Of a stretch of 64,000 nucleotides of DNA, positions 1-8,764 are shown one piece after another (position 1 is the first letter of the stretch; each line of letters opens with the position of its first letter). Below the pieces are notes generated by a model. The model was not told where the DNA came from. It made no database searches and saw only the letters and a program-made list of their open reading frames with translations. Source of the DNA: Loigolactobacillus coryniformis subsp. coryniformis KCTC 3167 = DSM 20001 (GTDB taxonomy: Bacteria > Bacillota > Bacilli > Lactobacillales > Lactobacillaceae); NCBI RefSeq assembly GCF_002706425.1, contig NZ_CP017713.1:2418001-2482000 (forward strand), written 5' to 3'. The translations under genes were made by a program, and so were the position numbers.

Positions 1-3000
1 CGTACAAGAAGGCTAACGCAACTCGTTTCAACAATGGTAACGTCAACTTGAAGCCAGGTGTTTCTTCAACACCCTGATTACCTAATGACATGGAAACCAC
101 TGGCACCTGGGCAAAACCGGCATCCTTTAATGCTTTACGAATCAACGGAATGTAGTTAGTCGCCCGGCAGCCACCACCAGTTTGGGTCATCATTACAGCA
201 GTATGATCAAGATCGTACTTACCACTCTGCAGTGCTTCTAACATTTGACCAATGGAAATAATGGCTGGGAAACAGGCATCGTTATTGACGAATTTCTGGC
301 CTTCATCAATCGCATGATGGTCATCAACTGGCAAATTGACCACGTTGTAACCAGATGCTTGCAAGGCCACATCAACTAAACCTTGCTGATGGATCGGTGA
401 CATCATCGGCATTAACAATGTATATTTATCTTTACGCATATCTTTGGTAAACTGTACGGGCTTTTCATCTTCATGTAACTTCTCGGGCATGATTGCACGC
501 CGACGCCGTTCAGCGACTGCTGCCTTTAATGACCGCAACCGAATCCGGACAGCGCCCATGTTTGTCCCCTCATCAATTTTCAAACAAGTGTACAAACGAT
601 TGTATTGGGTCATGATTTCTTCGACCTGGTCGGTATCAATCGCATCCAAGCCACAACCAAAGGAGTTCAACTGGACAAATTCCAACTGTGGGTCCCGGGC
701 AGCAACCCGTGCTGCAGCGTACAACCGTGAATGATACACCCACTGATTAACCACGCGTAAGCCTTTGACATCACCTAAATGTGCGATCGAATCTTCGGTT
801 AGTACATGGAAGCCTTCAGCGGTAATGATCTGTGCGATCCCATGATTGATCTCGGGATCCAAATGATAAGGGCGACCAGCTAGAACGATTCCACGCTCGC
901 CAGTTTGTTTTAACATCCGCAGTGTATCTTCGCCACGGTCTTGAATCTGTTGTTTGAAATGTGCTAATTCAGCGTAACCAGCATCCAAAGCAACTTTAAC
1001 TTCAGCTTCAGTCACACCAAAATCTTTAAAAGTTTCATACAAGTTACGCGCAGTCGACTCACGATCACCCAAGTTCAAAAATGGATTACGATAATCAACC
1101 TGACCCGCACGAATCTCGTCCACATTATTGCGGATCACATCAGGATAGGATTGTACGATGGGGCAGTTAAAATGGTTCTGTGCGTCTTTATTTTCTACAC
1201 GTTCATAGACGATCCCAGGATAGAAAATCGTATGAATACCTTTATTGATCAAAGCCTGTACATGACCGTGGACCTGTTTAGCTGGATAACAAACAGTGTC
1301 ACTAGGAATAGTTTCGATCCCAGATTCAAATTGCTTTTTGCTGCCTTTTGGTGATAACACTGCGCGAATCCCTAATTTAGTAAAGAAAGTCTGCCATAAT
1401 GGATAATCCTCATACATATTTAGTACCCGGGGAATACCAATCACGCCGCGAGCTTCCTTTTTACGTAATGGGCGATAGCCGAACAATAGCTTATATTTTT
1501 CTTGAACTAAATTAATTTTACCGTTGTCCTTCGGTACTCGCTGCTTCATCCCACGAGCTTCACCGCGTTCACAGCGATTTCCGGTGACAAAGCGACGACC
1601 GTCACTACAAATCGTGATCGTTAAGGCACAATTATTTTCGCATAAACCACAATGCATGAATTCCTTTTTAAAGGTCAAGTTTTGCATATCTTTGGTATCA
1701 AGTAAGGTCGTTTCATCGCCTGTTTCATAGGCAGTTTCAGCAATCAAAGCTGCACCATAAGCACCCATTAAACCAGCAATATTCGGCCGGATCACTTCAC
1801 GACCAGAGATCTGTTCAAACGCACGCAAAACAGCTTCATTATAGAAAGTACCACCTTGGCAGACAATGTGTTTGCCTAAATCCTCGGCCCGACGCAATTT
1901 AATAACTTTAAACAAGGCATTCTTGATGACTGACATCGATAAACCAGCTGAAATATCGCCGATCGTGGCGCCTTCTTTTTGCACCTGCTTAACCTTTGAG
2001 TTCATGAAGACGGTACAACGTGAACCAAGATCAGCTGGGTGTTGAGCCAATAACGCTGCCTGCGCAAAATCCTTCACACTATATTTCAACGAAGTGGCAA
2101 AAGTTTCGATAAACGAGCCACAACCAGAAGAACAAGCTTCATTTAACTTGATCGTGGTCAGCGCATTATTTTTAACTGTCATTGCCTTCATATCCTGGCC
2201 GCCGATATCTAAAATAAAATCAACATCAGGCTGGAAGAAATGGGCAGCCCGATAATGGGCCACTGTTTCGACCTCACCGAGATCAACTTTTAGCGCATTC
2301 TTGATCAAATGTTCGCCGTAGCCAGTCACACAAGCTTTACCAATCGTGACATCAGCCGGTAATTTAGCGTATAAGTCAGTCAAAATGGCTTCTGTTTTCT
2401 CTAGCGGCGCACCATCATTGTTATCGTAATAAGTGTACAGCAATTTATGATCAGTGCTCATTAAAGCAACTTTAGTTGTTGTGGAGCCAGCATCGATCCC
2501 CAGAAAAGCCACACCATGATAACTAGCCAAATCACGGGTTTCAACTTTGGCTTGAGCATGGCGCTTACGAAATTCCTGTAACTCGTCATCATCTTTAAAT
2601 AATGGCGTCAACGACCGTGATGGCCGCATGACCCGATCGTCACCATGTTCCAAACGATCAAGTAAAGTCACCAAGTTGATTTGCGGCTGTTTTTCAGCAT
2701 ATAACGCTGCGCCTTTGGCAACAAACAGCTGGGGATCACTTGGGAAGACCACATCTTCAGGCGCCAAATTCAATGTATCAATGAACCGCGCCCGCAACTG
2801 ATCCATAAAGTATAGTGGCCCACCTAAAAAGGCGACCTTACCTTTAATTTTATGACCAGACGCCAAACCAGCGATAGTCTGATTGACCACCGCTTGAAAA
2901 ATACTTGCTGCAATATCAGCTTTACGTGCACCATCGTTGATCAAAGGCTGTACGTCAGTTTTAGCGAACACCCCACAACGTGATGCGATTGGATAAATCG

Positions 3001-3469
3001 TTTCAAAATCCTTGGCCATTTCATTCAAGCCGTTGGCATCCGTTTTTAATAGTGTTGCCATTTGATCGATAAATGCCCCAGTACCACCAGCACAACTACC
3101 GTTCATTCGCTGCTCTAGCGATGCGCCAAAGAACGTGATCTTCGCATCCTCACCACCGAGTTCAATACTAACGTCAGTTTGCGGAATCAACGTTTCGACC
3201 GTTTTAGTACAAGCAATAACTTCCTGCACAAATTCCAATTGTAACAAGTTGGCTAGCCCCATACCACCAGAGCCAGTGATCGTAAAAGCAATCGGCGTTG
3301 TCGGTGCAATTTCCTGAATCGCTTCCTCTAAGATCCGTTTACTCGCCGCTTTTACATCCGAATAATGCCGCTCATAACGGGCAAATATTGTTTGCTGCGC
3401 CGCGTCCATAATGACCAACTTAACCGTCGTCGAGCCGACGTCAATGCCACCATAAAGTTTCTCCGTCAT
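1..3469 (-). CDS. 2-hydroxyacyl-CoA dehydratase activase / dehydratase fusion, 3' end outside the window
   Basis: A continuous minus-strand reading frame of about 1156 codons runs off the left edge. It begins MTEKLYGGIDVGSTTVK, an ASKHA phosphate-1 loop, and carries NGSCAGGTGAF, the cysteine region that holds the bridging [4Fe-4S] cluster in HgdC-type activators. A second ASKHA unit follows (GIDAGSTTTKVALM, later EACSSGCGSF), then a cysteine-rich stretch (CGLCENNCALT) and a dehydratase-like region (DTVCYPAKQVHGHV). In the family, ATP hydrolysis drives one-electron reduction of a 2-hydroxyacyl-CoA dehydratase; the substrate of these ~1400-residue Firmicute fusions is unknown. The ATG at 3469-3467 follows a GGGGGA ribosome site. 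There is no partner gene in the window. The family call is firm; the reaction is inferred. Confidence 0.85.
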   Translation of the reverse strand, partial: MTEKLYGGIDVGSTTVKLVIMDAAQQTIFARYERHYSDVKAASKRILEEAIQEIAPTTPIAFTITGSGGMGLANLLQLEFVQEVIACTKTVETLIPQTDVSIELGGEDAKITFFGASLEQRMNGSCAGGTGAFIDQMATLLKTDANGLNEMAKDFETIYPIASRCGVFAKTDVQPLINDGARKADIAASIFQAVVNQTIAGLASGHKIKGKVAFLGGPLYFMDQLRARFIDTLNLAPEDVVFPSDPQLFVAKGAALYAEKQPQINLVTLLDRLEHGDDRVMRPSRSLTPLFKDDDELQEFRKRHAQAKVETRDLASYHGVAFLGIDAGSTTTKVALMSTDHKLLYTYYDNNDGAPLEKTEAILTDLYAKLPADVTIGKACVTGYGEHLIKNALKVDLGEVETVAHYRAAHFFQPDVDFILDIGGQDMKAMTVKNNALTTIKLNEACSSGCGSFIETFATSLKYSVKDFAQAALLAQHPADLGSRCTVFMNSKVKQVQKEGATIGDISAGLSMSVIKNALFKVIKLRRAEDLGKHIVCQGGTFYNEAVLRAFEQISGREVIRPNIAGLMGAYGAALIAETAYETGDETTLLDTKDMQNLTFKKEFMHCGLCENNCALTITICSDGRRFVTGNRCERGEARGMKQRVPKDNGKINLVQEKYKLLFGYRPLRKKEARGVIGIPRVLNMYEDYPLWQTFFTKLGIRAVLSPKGSKKQFESGIETIPSDTVCYPAKQVHGHVQALINKGIHTIFYPGIVYERVENKDAQNHFNCPIVQSYPDVIRNNVDEIRAGQVDYRNPFLNLGDRESTARNLYETFKDFGVTEAEVKVALDAGYAELAHFKQQIQDRGEDTLRMLKQTGERGIVLAGRPYHLDPEINHGIAQIITAEGFHVLTEDSIAHLGDVKGLRVVNQWVYHSRLYAAARVAARDPQLEFVQLNSFGCGLDAIDTDQVEEIMTQYNRLYTCLKIDEGTNMGAVRIRLRSLKAAVAERRRRAIMPEKLHEDEKPVQFTKDMRKDKYTLLMPMMSPIHQQGLVDVALQASGYNVVNLPVDDHHAIDEGQKFVNNDACFPAIISIGQMLEALQSGKYDLDHTAVMMTQTGGGCRATNYIPLIRKALKDAGFAQVPVVSMSLGNQGVEETPGFKLTLPLLKRVALAFLY

Positions 3470-3492
3470 CGCGAAATCCCCCTTAAATCAGA

Positions 3493-3603
3493 GTGTTAAA
3501 AAAGACGCTTAGATTATGGAACATAACCTAACTTGACAATAAGATACACGCAGTGATCGTTTGCCAAGCGTAGTTATGTGGAATAATCTGTCTTTTTTAA
3601 CAC
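3493..3603. repeat. Palindromic MITE-like element, copy 1 (111 bp)
   Basis: The outer 30 or so bases are inverted repeats: GTGTTAAAAAAGAC(GCTT)AGATTAT at the left is matched by AGATTATTCCACATAAC read from the right, sharing GTGTTAAAAAAGAC. A loop of about 40 nt separates the arms. It is preceded by TCAGAGTGTT, which recurs at the start of the next element, and followed by GTTTACACT, which recurs after it as GTTTACGCT. No protein is encoded. Confidence 0.7.
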
Positions 3604-3616
3604 GTTTACACTCAGA

Positions 3617-3834
3617 GTGTTGGGAAAAGCGTTCAGATTTTGAGCACTAGCCTGCTACTCCACGAAAGTAGTGGATTATTAGCAAAGACCACTAATAATC
3701 TAGATGCTACGGTCGCTGACCATTCTTGTGGCAAAATTTGTGCCGCAAGAAACATGGCAGTAAGGCAATATGTCGCCACCCAGTGATACGTTTGACTTAC
3801 ATAGCTAGGCGCAGAAATCTGCTTGTTCCAACAC
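3617..3834. repeat. Palindromic MITE-like element, copy 2 (218 bp)
   Basis: Related to copy 1 and in tandem with it. The ends are GTGTTGGGAAAAGC...CAGATTTTGAGCACTAGC and, on the other strand, GTGTTGGAACAAGC...AGATTTCTGCGCCTAGC. Internally there are two smaller hairpins (CTACT/AGTAG near 3655-3671 and TTATTAG/CTAATAA near 3677-3699). About 110 bp of its left half is repeated in inverted orientation at 4897-5047. An open frame across 3726-4028 is not credible as a gene because it crosses the element and has no ribosome site. Confidence 0.72.
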
Positions 3835-4085
3835 GTTTACGCTCAATCAGTCTAAAAAACATCCATCACGACGCCAACACTATTCACCACAGAAAGCGAA
3901 CACGTGTTGAATATCCAACAGAATGTCTGTTATACTATTTGTGTTTAGTTTACGACTTCACAAAAATATTTCAATCAGCAATTTCCGCTAGTTTGTGCGA
4001 TAAGCAACGGATCAAACCGAATTGTTGACTAAATTAGTAAAAAATAGACCGATTACAAAATACTGTTAACGATATTTTTCACAAT

Positions 4086-4100
4086 TGAAAATCATTCTCA
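4086..4100. promoter_or_regulatory. Fur-family box upstream of the TetR gene
   Basis: TGAAAATCATTCTCA fits the 7-1-7 metalloregulator dyad TGAnAATnATTnTCA, and the symmetry extends by two bases on each side. It lies 90 nt before the TetR start, in AT-rich sequence suited to a promoter. Whether Fur, PerR or Zur would bind cannot be told from sequence alone. Confidence 0.5.
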
Positions 4101-4189
4101 ATTAGATACTGAAGTCGATTATTTGCTATTGTACGAAAAACACGCTCACTGAGCACTGAATAAGCTTCAAGAAATGGAGTAATCAAAAA

Positions 4190-4798
4190 ATGGCTAAAAA
4201 AGTGGATCTGCGCATCTTGCGCACCAAAAAAATGATATTTGCCGCCTTCATGCAGCTAGTTGAGGAAGAAGGTTTCGATGCGGTGACGATCCAAGAAATT
4301 GCCGATAAAGCCATGATCAATCGGACCACTTTTTATGCCCATTTTAAGGATAAACAAGATCTGTACGATCAGATTTTTACGACGAGCATGGTGCCGTTTC
4401 TGAAGATTCTCGATGGTGAGACGATCAGCGGCAATCAAATCAAATTAAAAACCGTTACTAGCTTATTAACGCGTTTATTCACCGAAATCAAAGCTAACCG
4501 GCAATTCTATATGCTGGCACTTGATGGTGCTAATGCCATGCGTTTATCCGAATTATTGCACGATTTATTAGCCCAGCACTATGCGGAAATCTTTGATCAC
4601 CTTTTGATCACCCACAACCAGAAAAAGATTCCCACCGACTTTATCATTTCTTACATGACCTCAATTTTTATTGGCACCGTCAATTGGTGGGTACGCGCTG
4701 ATAGTGATTTTTCACCTGAGCACATGGCTAAGTTAGTCATCCAACTAGTCGCTAATGGTCACCTGACTGTTCTAGGGATCGAAGTACTGGACGATTAG
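4190..4798 (+). CDS. TetR/AcrR family transcriptional regulator
   Basis: A 202-residue protein. Residues ~9-56 form a TetR-type helix-turn-helix (RILRTKKMIFAAFMQLVEEE, then VTIQEIADKAMINRTTFYAH), the part that binds operator DNA. The remaining ~145 residues are helical and resemble the TetR C-terminal ligand-binding/dimerisation domain, with no recognisable effector signature. The ATG follows AAATGGAGTAA. The gene stands alone, bracketed by inverted copies of a palindromic repeat (3617-3834 and 4897-5047), and has a Fur-like box 90 nt upstream. No obvious target gene adjoins; the downstream phosphatase is separated by about 280 nt. Family sure, target unknown. Confidence 0.9.
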   Translation: MAKKVDLRILRTKKMIFAAFMQLVEEEGFDAVTIQEIADKAMINRTTFYAHFKDKQDLYDQIFTTSMVPFLKILDGETISGNQIKLKTVTSLLTRLFTEIKANRQFYMLALDGANAMRLSELLHDLLAQHYAEIFDHLLITHNQKKIPTDFIISYMTSIFIGTVNWWVRADSDFSPEHMAKLVIQLVANGHLTVLGIEVLDD

Positions 4799-4896
4799 TG
4801 AGTTTTCACGGCAGCTTTCAGCGCTGATTTGTGGTAAGGTAAGTCTTGTTTAGAAATGTTGTTAAGTTAGTGTTTATCAAAAAGTTTAGTGGAAAC

Positions 4897-5047
4897 GTGG
4901 TTGAAAAAGCGGATTTATGTACCTAGCTATTACAAGAATGGTCAACACCCGTAGCGCCAAAGATTATTAGTGGTCTTTGCTAATAAATCCACCATTGCTG
5001 CGAAGTAGTAAGCTAGTGCTCAAAATCTGGGCGCTTTTTTAATTCAC
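4897..5047. repeat. Palindromic MITE-like element, copy 3 (151 bp, inverted relative to copy 2)
   Basis: The reverse complement of this stretch reads GCG(ccc)AGATTTTGAGCACTAGC, then ATTAGCAAAGACCACTAATA, then GACCATTCTTGT, then TAGCTAGG, the same ordered blocks as 3617-3834 but with about 65 bp missing before the right arm. The two arms pair with each other, and the plus-strand transcript would end GGGCGCTTTTTT, so the element could act as the terminator of the TetR gene. Confidence 0.7.
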
Positions 5048-5076
5048 TTTAAAGTTCTTTGAAAGGATTGGAATCG

Positions 5077-5883
5077 ATGACGACAGAAGTAACTGATTTA
5101 CGGGCACTCCCAATTACAAGCGGCAGTAACTTTCGCGAATTAGGTGGCTATCAAACGATCAATGGTCAGCACATTAAATACCATAAAGTACTGCGTTCCG
5201 GCCGCTTGGCGCCACTTAATCAACACGACCTCACCTACCTCGACAACTATGGTGTGCGAATTGATGTTGACTTGCGCTCCGCCGATGAAGTCAAACAAGC
5301 TCCAGACAAGGTGCCCACCAATGCCACCTACAAATATTTACCAGTGTTTGACTACGATCAAACACAAAACTCACAAACATTACAGCAACTAGAACTTGAA
5401 TATCAAGGTAATCCCAATCATGGTCATGAACACATGAAAACTGTTTATCATAATATGATTGCGGATCCTCACGCTAAACAGATCTATCATCAGTTCTTCG
5501 AGCTTTTGTTAAGTAATTCTGCTGACGGCGCTGCGACTTTATTCCATTGCACTGCCGGTAAAGATCGGACTGGAATGGCAGCTGTTTTCTTCATGACCGC
5601 GCTTGGTGTCGATGCCAAAACGATCAAAACCGACTATCTGCTAACCAATACGATTGCCGCACCGCATATCAACGCACGGTTAAACGAATTAAAAACGCAA
5701 CACGCGTCTGCCGATACGATTGCTAATATTCGCTCATTACTCAGCGTCCATGCCGATTACTTGGCAACAGCGCTTAAGCAAGTCAAACAAGAGTCTGGCG
5801 ACCTCAACAACTATTTGCATGAGGGATTACAATTAACCGATCACGATCTGCAAGATCTACGTAAAATCTATTTAACTGATTAA
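5077..5883 (+). CDS. Tyrosine-protein phosphatase, Y_phosphatase3 type
   Basis: A 268-residue cytosolic protein. FHCTAGKDRTGM places the C(X)5R phosphatase signature at Cys158-Arg164, and FRELGGY near residue 19 is the usual N-terminal landmark of this family (Listeria LipA-like and actinobacterial PtpB-like enzymes). It should dephosphorylate phosphotyrosine or possibly phosphoinositides; the substrate is not evident. A TTG 18 nt upstream is in frame, but AAAGGA at 5062-5067 lies correctly for the ATG at 5077, so I start there. It is monocistronic: the palindromic repeat lies just before it and a strong terminator just after. Confidence 0.88.
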   Translation: MTTEVTDLRALPITSGSNFRELGGYQTINGQHIKYHKVLRSGRLAPLNQHDLTYLDNYGVRIDVDLRSADEVKQAPDKVPTNATYKYLPVFDYDQTQNSQTLQQLELEYQGNPNHGHEHMKTVYHNMIADPHAKQIYHQFFELLLSNSADGAATLFHCTAGKDRTGMAAVFFMTALGVDAKTIKTDYLLTNTIAAPHINARLNELKTQHASADTIANIRSLLSVHADYLATALKQVKQESGDLNNYLHEGLQLTDHDLQDLRKIYLTD

Positions 5884-5938
5884 AAAAACGCCGACCAAGT
5901 TAATTTCATGAGAAATTAACTTGGTCGGCGTTTTTTTA
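5882..5938. terminator. Rho-independent terminator, strong, bidirectional
   Basis: A nearly perfect long stem, ACGCCGACCAAGTTAATTTC, closes on its complement across ATGA and is flanked by A7 and T7. It directly follows the phosphatase stop codon. Confidence 0.95.
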
Positions 5939-5985
5939 ATCCGCAGCATTTCCTTATCCTCATAGTATGTAGTTGCGCTTCAAAA

Positions 5986-6161
5986 TTAACAATCAACGTT
6001 AAAAATTGCCTTGGTAGTCAATCGCTCCAAGTCCTGCAGTTGGTGTAAACACACTTGATAATAGCGACTGGGACTTTCAAATACAAGCACATCCAGTTCA
6101 CGAATTCGTCACCTAGTGCTAATAAGTATTGCCGTAACCCAATATAACTAAAACTACGCAT
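5986..6161 (-). pseudogene. Frameshifted paralogue of the ~60-aa orphan protein at 32636-32830
   Basis: Starting at the ATG at 6161 (after GAGGTT) the frame reads MRSFSYIGLRQYLLALGDEF and then loses register. One base further on it continues ELDVLVFESPSRYYQVCLHQ, then LQDLERLTTKAIFNVDC and a stop. The 176-nt length is one short of 59 codons, so a single base is missing near 6101. The frame-restored protein matches the intact member at 32636-32830 and the nonsense-bearing member at 46112-46315 along its whole length. Function unknown. It lies between the phosphatase terminator and the kdu block. Confidence 0.75.
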
Positions 6162-6243
6162 ATAAACAACCTCACTTTCATTAAATGTTATTAGTAGCAA
6201 GTCATTAAACGCCTCTAGTTCATAACTTAGTTATTGCGGTTTA

Positions 6244-6257
6244 AGAAAGCGTTTACT
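6244..6257. promoter_or_regulatory. Catabolite-responsive element (cre) upstream of the kduI block
   Basis: AGAAAGCGTTTACT matches 12 of 14 positions of the CcpA consensus TGWAANCGNTNWCA. It lies about 270 nt before kduI in an otherwise gene-free AT-rich stretch (6162-6524), which also contains a TTAATTA/TAATTAA dyad near 6398-6425. Carbon catabolite repression of keto-deoxygluconate genes is the expected role. Confidence 0.55.
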
Positions 6258-6524
6258 CTAATACCAAAATAAACTACTATCAAAAGTCAAAGCAAGTTTT
6301 ATGCTTTTCTAAAGTAAATTTTATCCGCTACAGTTAATTAAAATACGGTTTAGCAAGTCTTTTATAAAACAGCAGCGATAAAAGACTATTTTAGAGTTCA
6401 TTTAATTATATTTAAAATTATCATAATTAAGTATATTCCCTGTGTTTTTATTAATAATCATTTTATGATTACAACATAAACTAGCAACGTCATTTCTTTT
6501 TAAGAAATAGAGGAGGTAAGTCAA

Positions 6525-7370
6525 ATGAGCTTTCAAATGACCACTAATCACGCACATAGTCCCCAAGATATTGAGCACTACAGTACTACTGACCTACGTG
6601 ACCAATTTCTGATGGAAAAGTTATTCAGTCCTGCCGATATTTTATTAACTTATACTTACAACGATCGGATGATCTTTAGCGGTGTCACCCCCACAACGAC
6701 TGGCTTAGAAATCAAATTAGATCAGCAACTAGGTGTTGATTTCTTCCTGCAACGCCGTTAACTCGGTTTTATTAATATTGGCGGCAGCGGTATGATCACC
6801 ATTGACGGTCACAAAGATACGGTTGCTACCCACGACGGCTATTATATTGGCATGGGCACCAAACAGATTATTTTTGAATCCACTGATCCGGCAAATCCTG
6901 CTAAATTCTACATCGTTTCCACACCAGCCCATAAAAACTATCCGAATAAAAAGCTCCCCTTCGCTGAGGCGATCGCCATGCCTAAGGGTGACCAAGCACA
7001 CATGAATAAGCGGACGATTCATAAATATATCGATGCTTCACAAATGGATACCTGCCAATTACAAATGGGCTATACCGTGCTGGAACCGGGCAACGCATGG
7101 AACACTATGCCAGCCCACACCCACGCGCGCCGGATGGAAACCTATATGTACTGCGAATTTGCCACACCAGATACGCGGGTGATCCATTATTTAGGCGAAC
7201 CCGGTGCCAGTAAACATATTTTTGTTGAACCAGAACAAGCCGTCGTCAATCCAAGCTGGTCGATCCACTGCGGTGTAGGCACAACTAGTTACGCTTTTAT
7301 CTGGGCAATGTGCGGCGAAAACCAGACCTACGATGATATGGACGAAGTTGATATGCATGATCTGCGCTAA
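6525..7370 (+). pseudogene. kduI: 5-dehydro-4-deoxy-D-glucuronate isomerase, interrupted by a nonsense codon
   Basis: KduI converts 5-keto-4-deoxyuronate to 2,5-diketo-3-deoxygluconate in pectin and glycosaminoglycan uronate breakdown. The full 281-codon length matches the family and the frame is continuous, but codon 79 (6759-6761) is TAA where the family has a glutamate in RRELGxINIGG; the sequence resumes LGFINIGGSGMITIDG in the same frame. Later MPAHTHARRMETYMYCEF carries the cupin metal ligands (His, His, Glu). A good AGGAGG lies 11 nt before the ATG. Either the gene is a point-mutation pseudogene or there is a base-call error; a second start inside could not give an active enzyme. It is first in the kduI-kdgT-kdgK block. 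Confidence 0.82.
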
Positions 7371-7544
7371 TACTACTCAATTTAGTTTTCATTTCGATAC
7401 CGTAATTTAGCCTTAGTCCTATTGTGTTTTTTTAATACAACTTGTGATTTTATTAACTTTTAGAAGCATTGAATAATAAAGCCAAAAACTATAATTAAGC
7501 ATTTATTGTGAAATTAAGAATAACAAGTTCAGGAGGATAGTATA

Positions 7545-8616
7545 ATGCAAATCAAAAAAAGTATTGAAAAAATCCCCGGCGGCATGATGGTCGTTCCCCT
7601 ATTTCTTGGTACTTTAGTCAACACTCTTTGGCCCGGCGTTGATAAATTTTACGGCGGCTTTACCGGTAGTTACTTAACTGGGTCCTCGGTGATCCTGTTC
7701 ATCTTTTTCTTCGCGGTAGGTACCACGATCGACTTGAAGCAAACTGGTTACATTGCTAAAAAAGGGCTATCACTATTAGTCACCAAAGTATTGGTCGCCG
7801 CATTACTAGGTGTGACGCTGAACGCTTTTCTGCCTAAAGGTGGCGTTACCTCTGGTCTATTCACTGGCTTATCCGTTTTAGCCGTGATCGCCTCATTTAA
7901 CGAAACTAACGGGGGCCTATATATGGCCTTGATGACTACCTTAGGGCGTAAAGAAGATGCCGCCGGTTTTCCGTTTATCAGTATTGAATCAGGTCCTTTT
8001 ATGACGATGGTCACCATGGGCGTCGCTGGAATTGCTTCGTTCCCATGGCAAGCTTTGGTTTCAACCTTGATTCCGTTTGTTGTCGGGATTGCTTTAGGGT
8101 CATTGGACCATAGTTTCCGCAAATTATTTGGACCGATGGTACCGGCATTAGTCCCATTTCTTCGCCTTTACTTTAGGCTACAGCCTCAACTTTGGTATGA
8201 TCCTCAAATCCGGCTTCGTCGGTATTTTTATGGGCTTTGCGGTCGTCTTAGTTTCTGGCGCTGCCCTAGCCTTCGTTGATCGTTTCTTCACCAAATCTGA
8301 TGGTGTCGCAGGCTGGGCCGCTTCCTCCACTGCCGGTGCCGCAGTAGCCGTACCTTACGCAATTGCTTCGACCAACGGTGATTTTGCCGGAACTGCTGCC
8401 TCTGCCACCGCCATCGTCGCAACTAGTGTTTTAGTTTCTTCAATCCTAACGCCGATCGTTACCATGTACTTTGAAAAACGTGCGCGGCGTAAAGGTTTGC
8501 CAATCGTGCCCGAAAAGTACCGCAAGCGTTTTGAAGAAAATACTTCAGTTGAAGTTGATCTGAAGGCAACACAAGTAGAAAACATTAAACAATCCGCGAC
8601 CGCTAAAAATAAATAA
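7545..8616 (+). pseudogene. kdgT: 2-keto-3-deoxygluconate permease, frameshifted
   Basis: Membrane H+ symporter for 2-keto-3-deoxygluconate. The first frame starts MQIKKSIEKIPGGMMVVPLF, the KdgT N-terminus, and includes SFNETNGGLYMALM. Around 8155-8165 the register changes: homology stops after LVPF and continues in the next frame as FFAFTLGYSLNFGMILKSGF, ending near 8616. The total of 1072 nt is one more than a multiple of three, so one base has been gained (or two lost), probably in the CCCATTTCTT stretch. With kduI this makes two damaged genes in one pathway. AGGAGG precedes the ATG by 9 nt. About 10 hydrophobic segments are visible over the two frames. Confidence 0.85.
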
Positions 8617-8641
8617 GCAGGTCATTAGTTTAACCGTAACT

Positions 8642-8745
8642 TCAATACCACGAACATCCAAAGCTTCTTAGTGTTTTTGCTAAGAAACCACCCTAGAGCC
8701 ATGTTGCAACTTAGCGCCCTTTGCTAAAAAACCATCCCAAATTGT
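8642..8745. repeat. Degenerate relative of the palindromic repeat, in the kdgT-kdgK gap
   Basis: CAATACCACGAACATCCAAA, then GCTTCTTAGTGTTTTTGCTA, then AGAAACCACC, lines up block by block with 4943-4992 (CAACACCCGTAGCGCCAAAG, then TTAGTGGTCTTTGCTAATAA, then ATCCACC), and further on AACTTAGCGCCC parallels the GGGCGC arm. The CTTAG/CTAAG core forms a hairpin. The terminal arms are worn. Confidence 0.45.
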
Positions 8746-8764
8746 GAGATAGAGGTAACTTTTA

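Noticed and set aside
3726-4028. 100-codon open frame before the TetR gene
   Set aside because: It crosses the palindromic repeat, has no ribosome site and its protein has no recognisable features.
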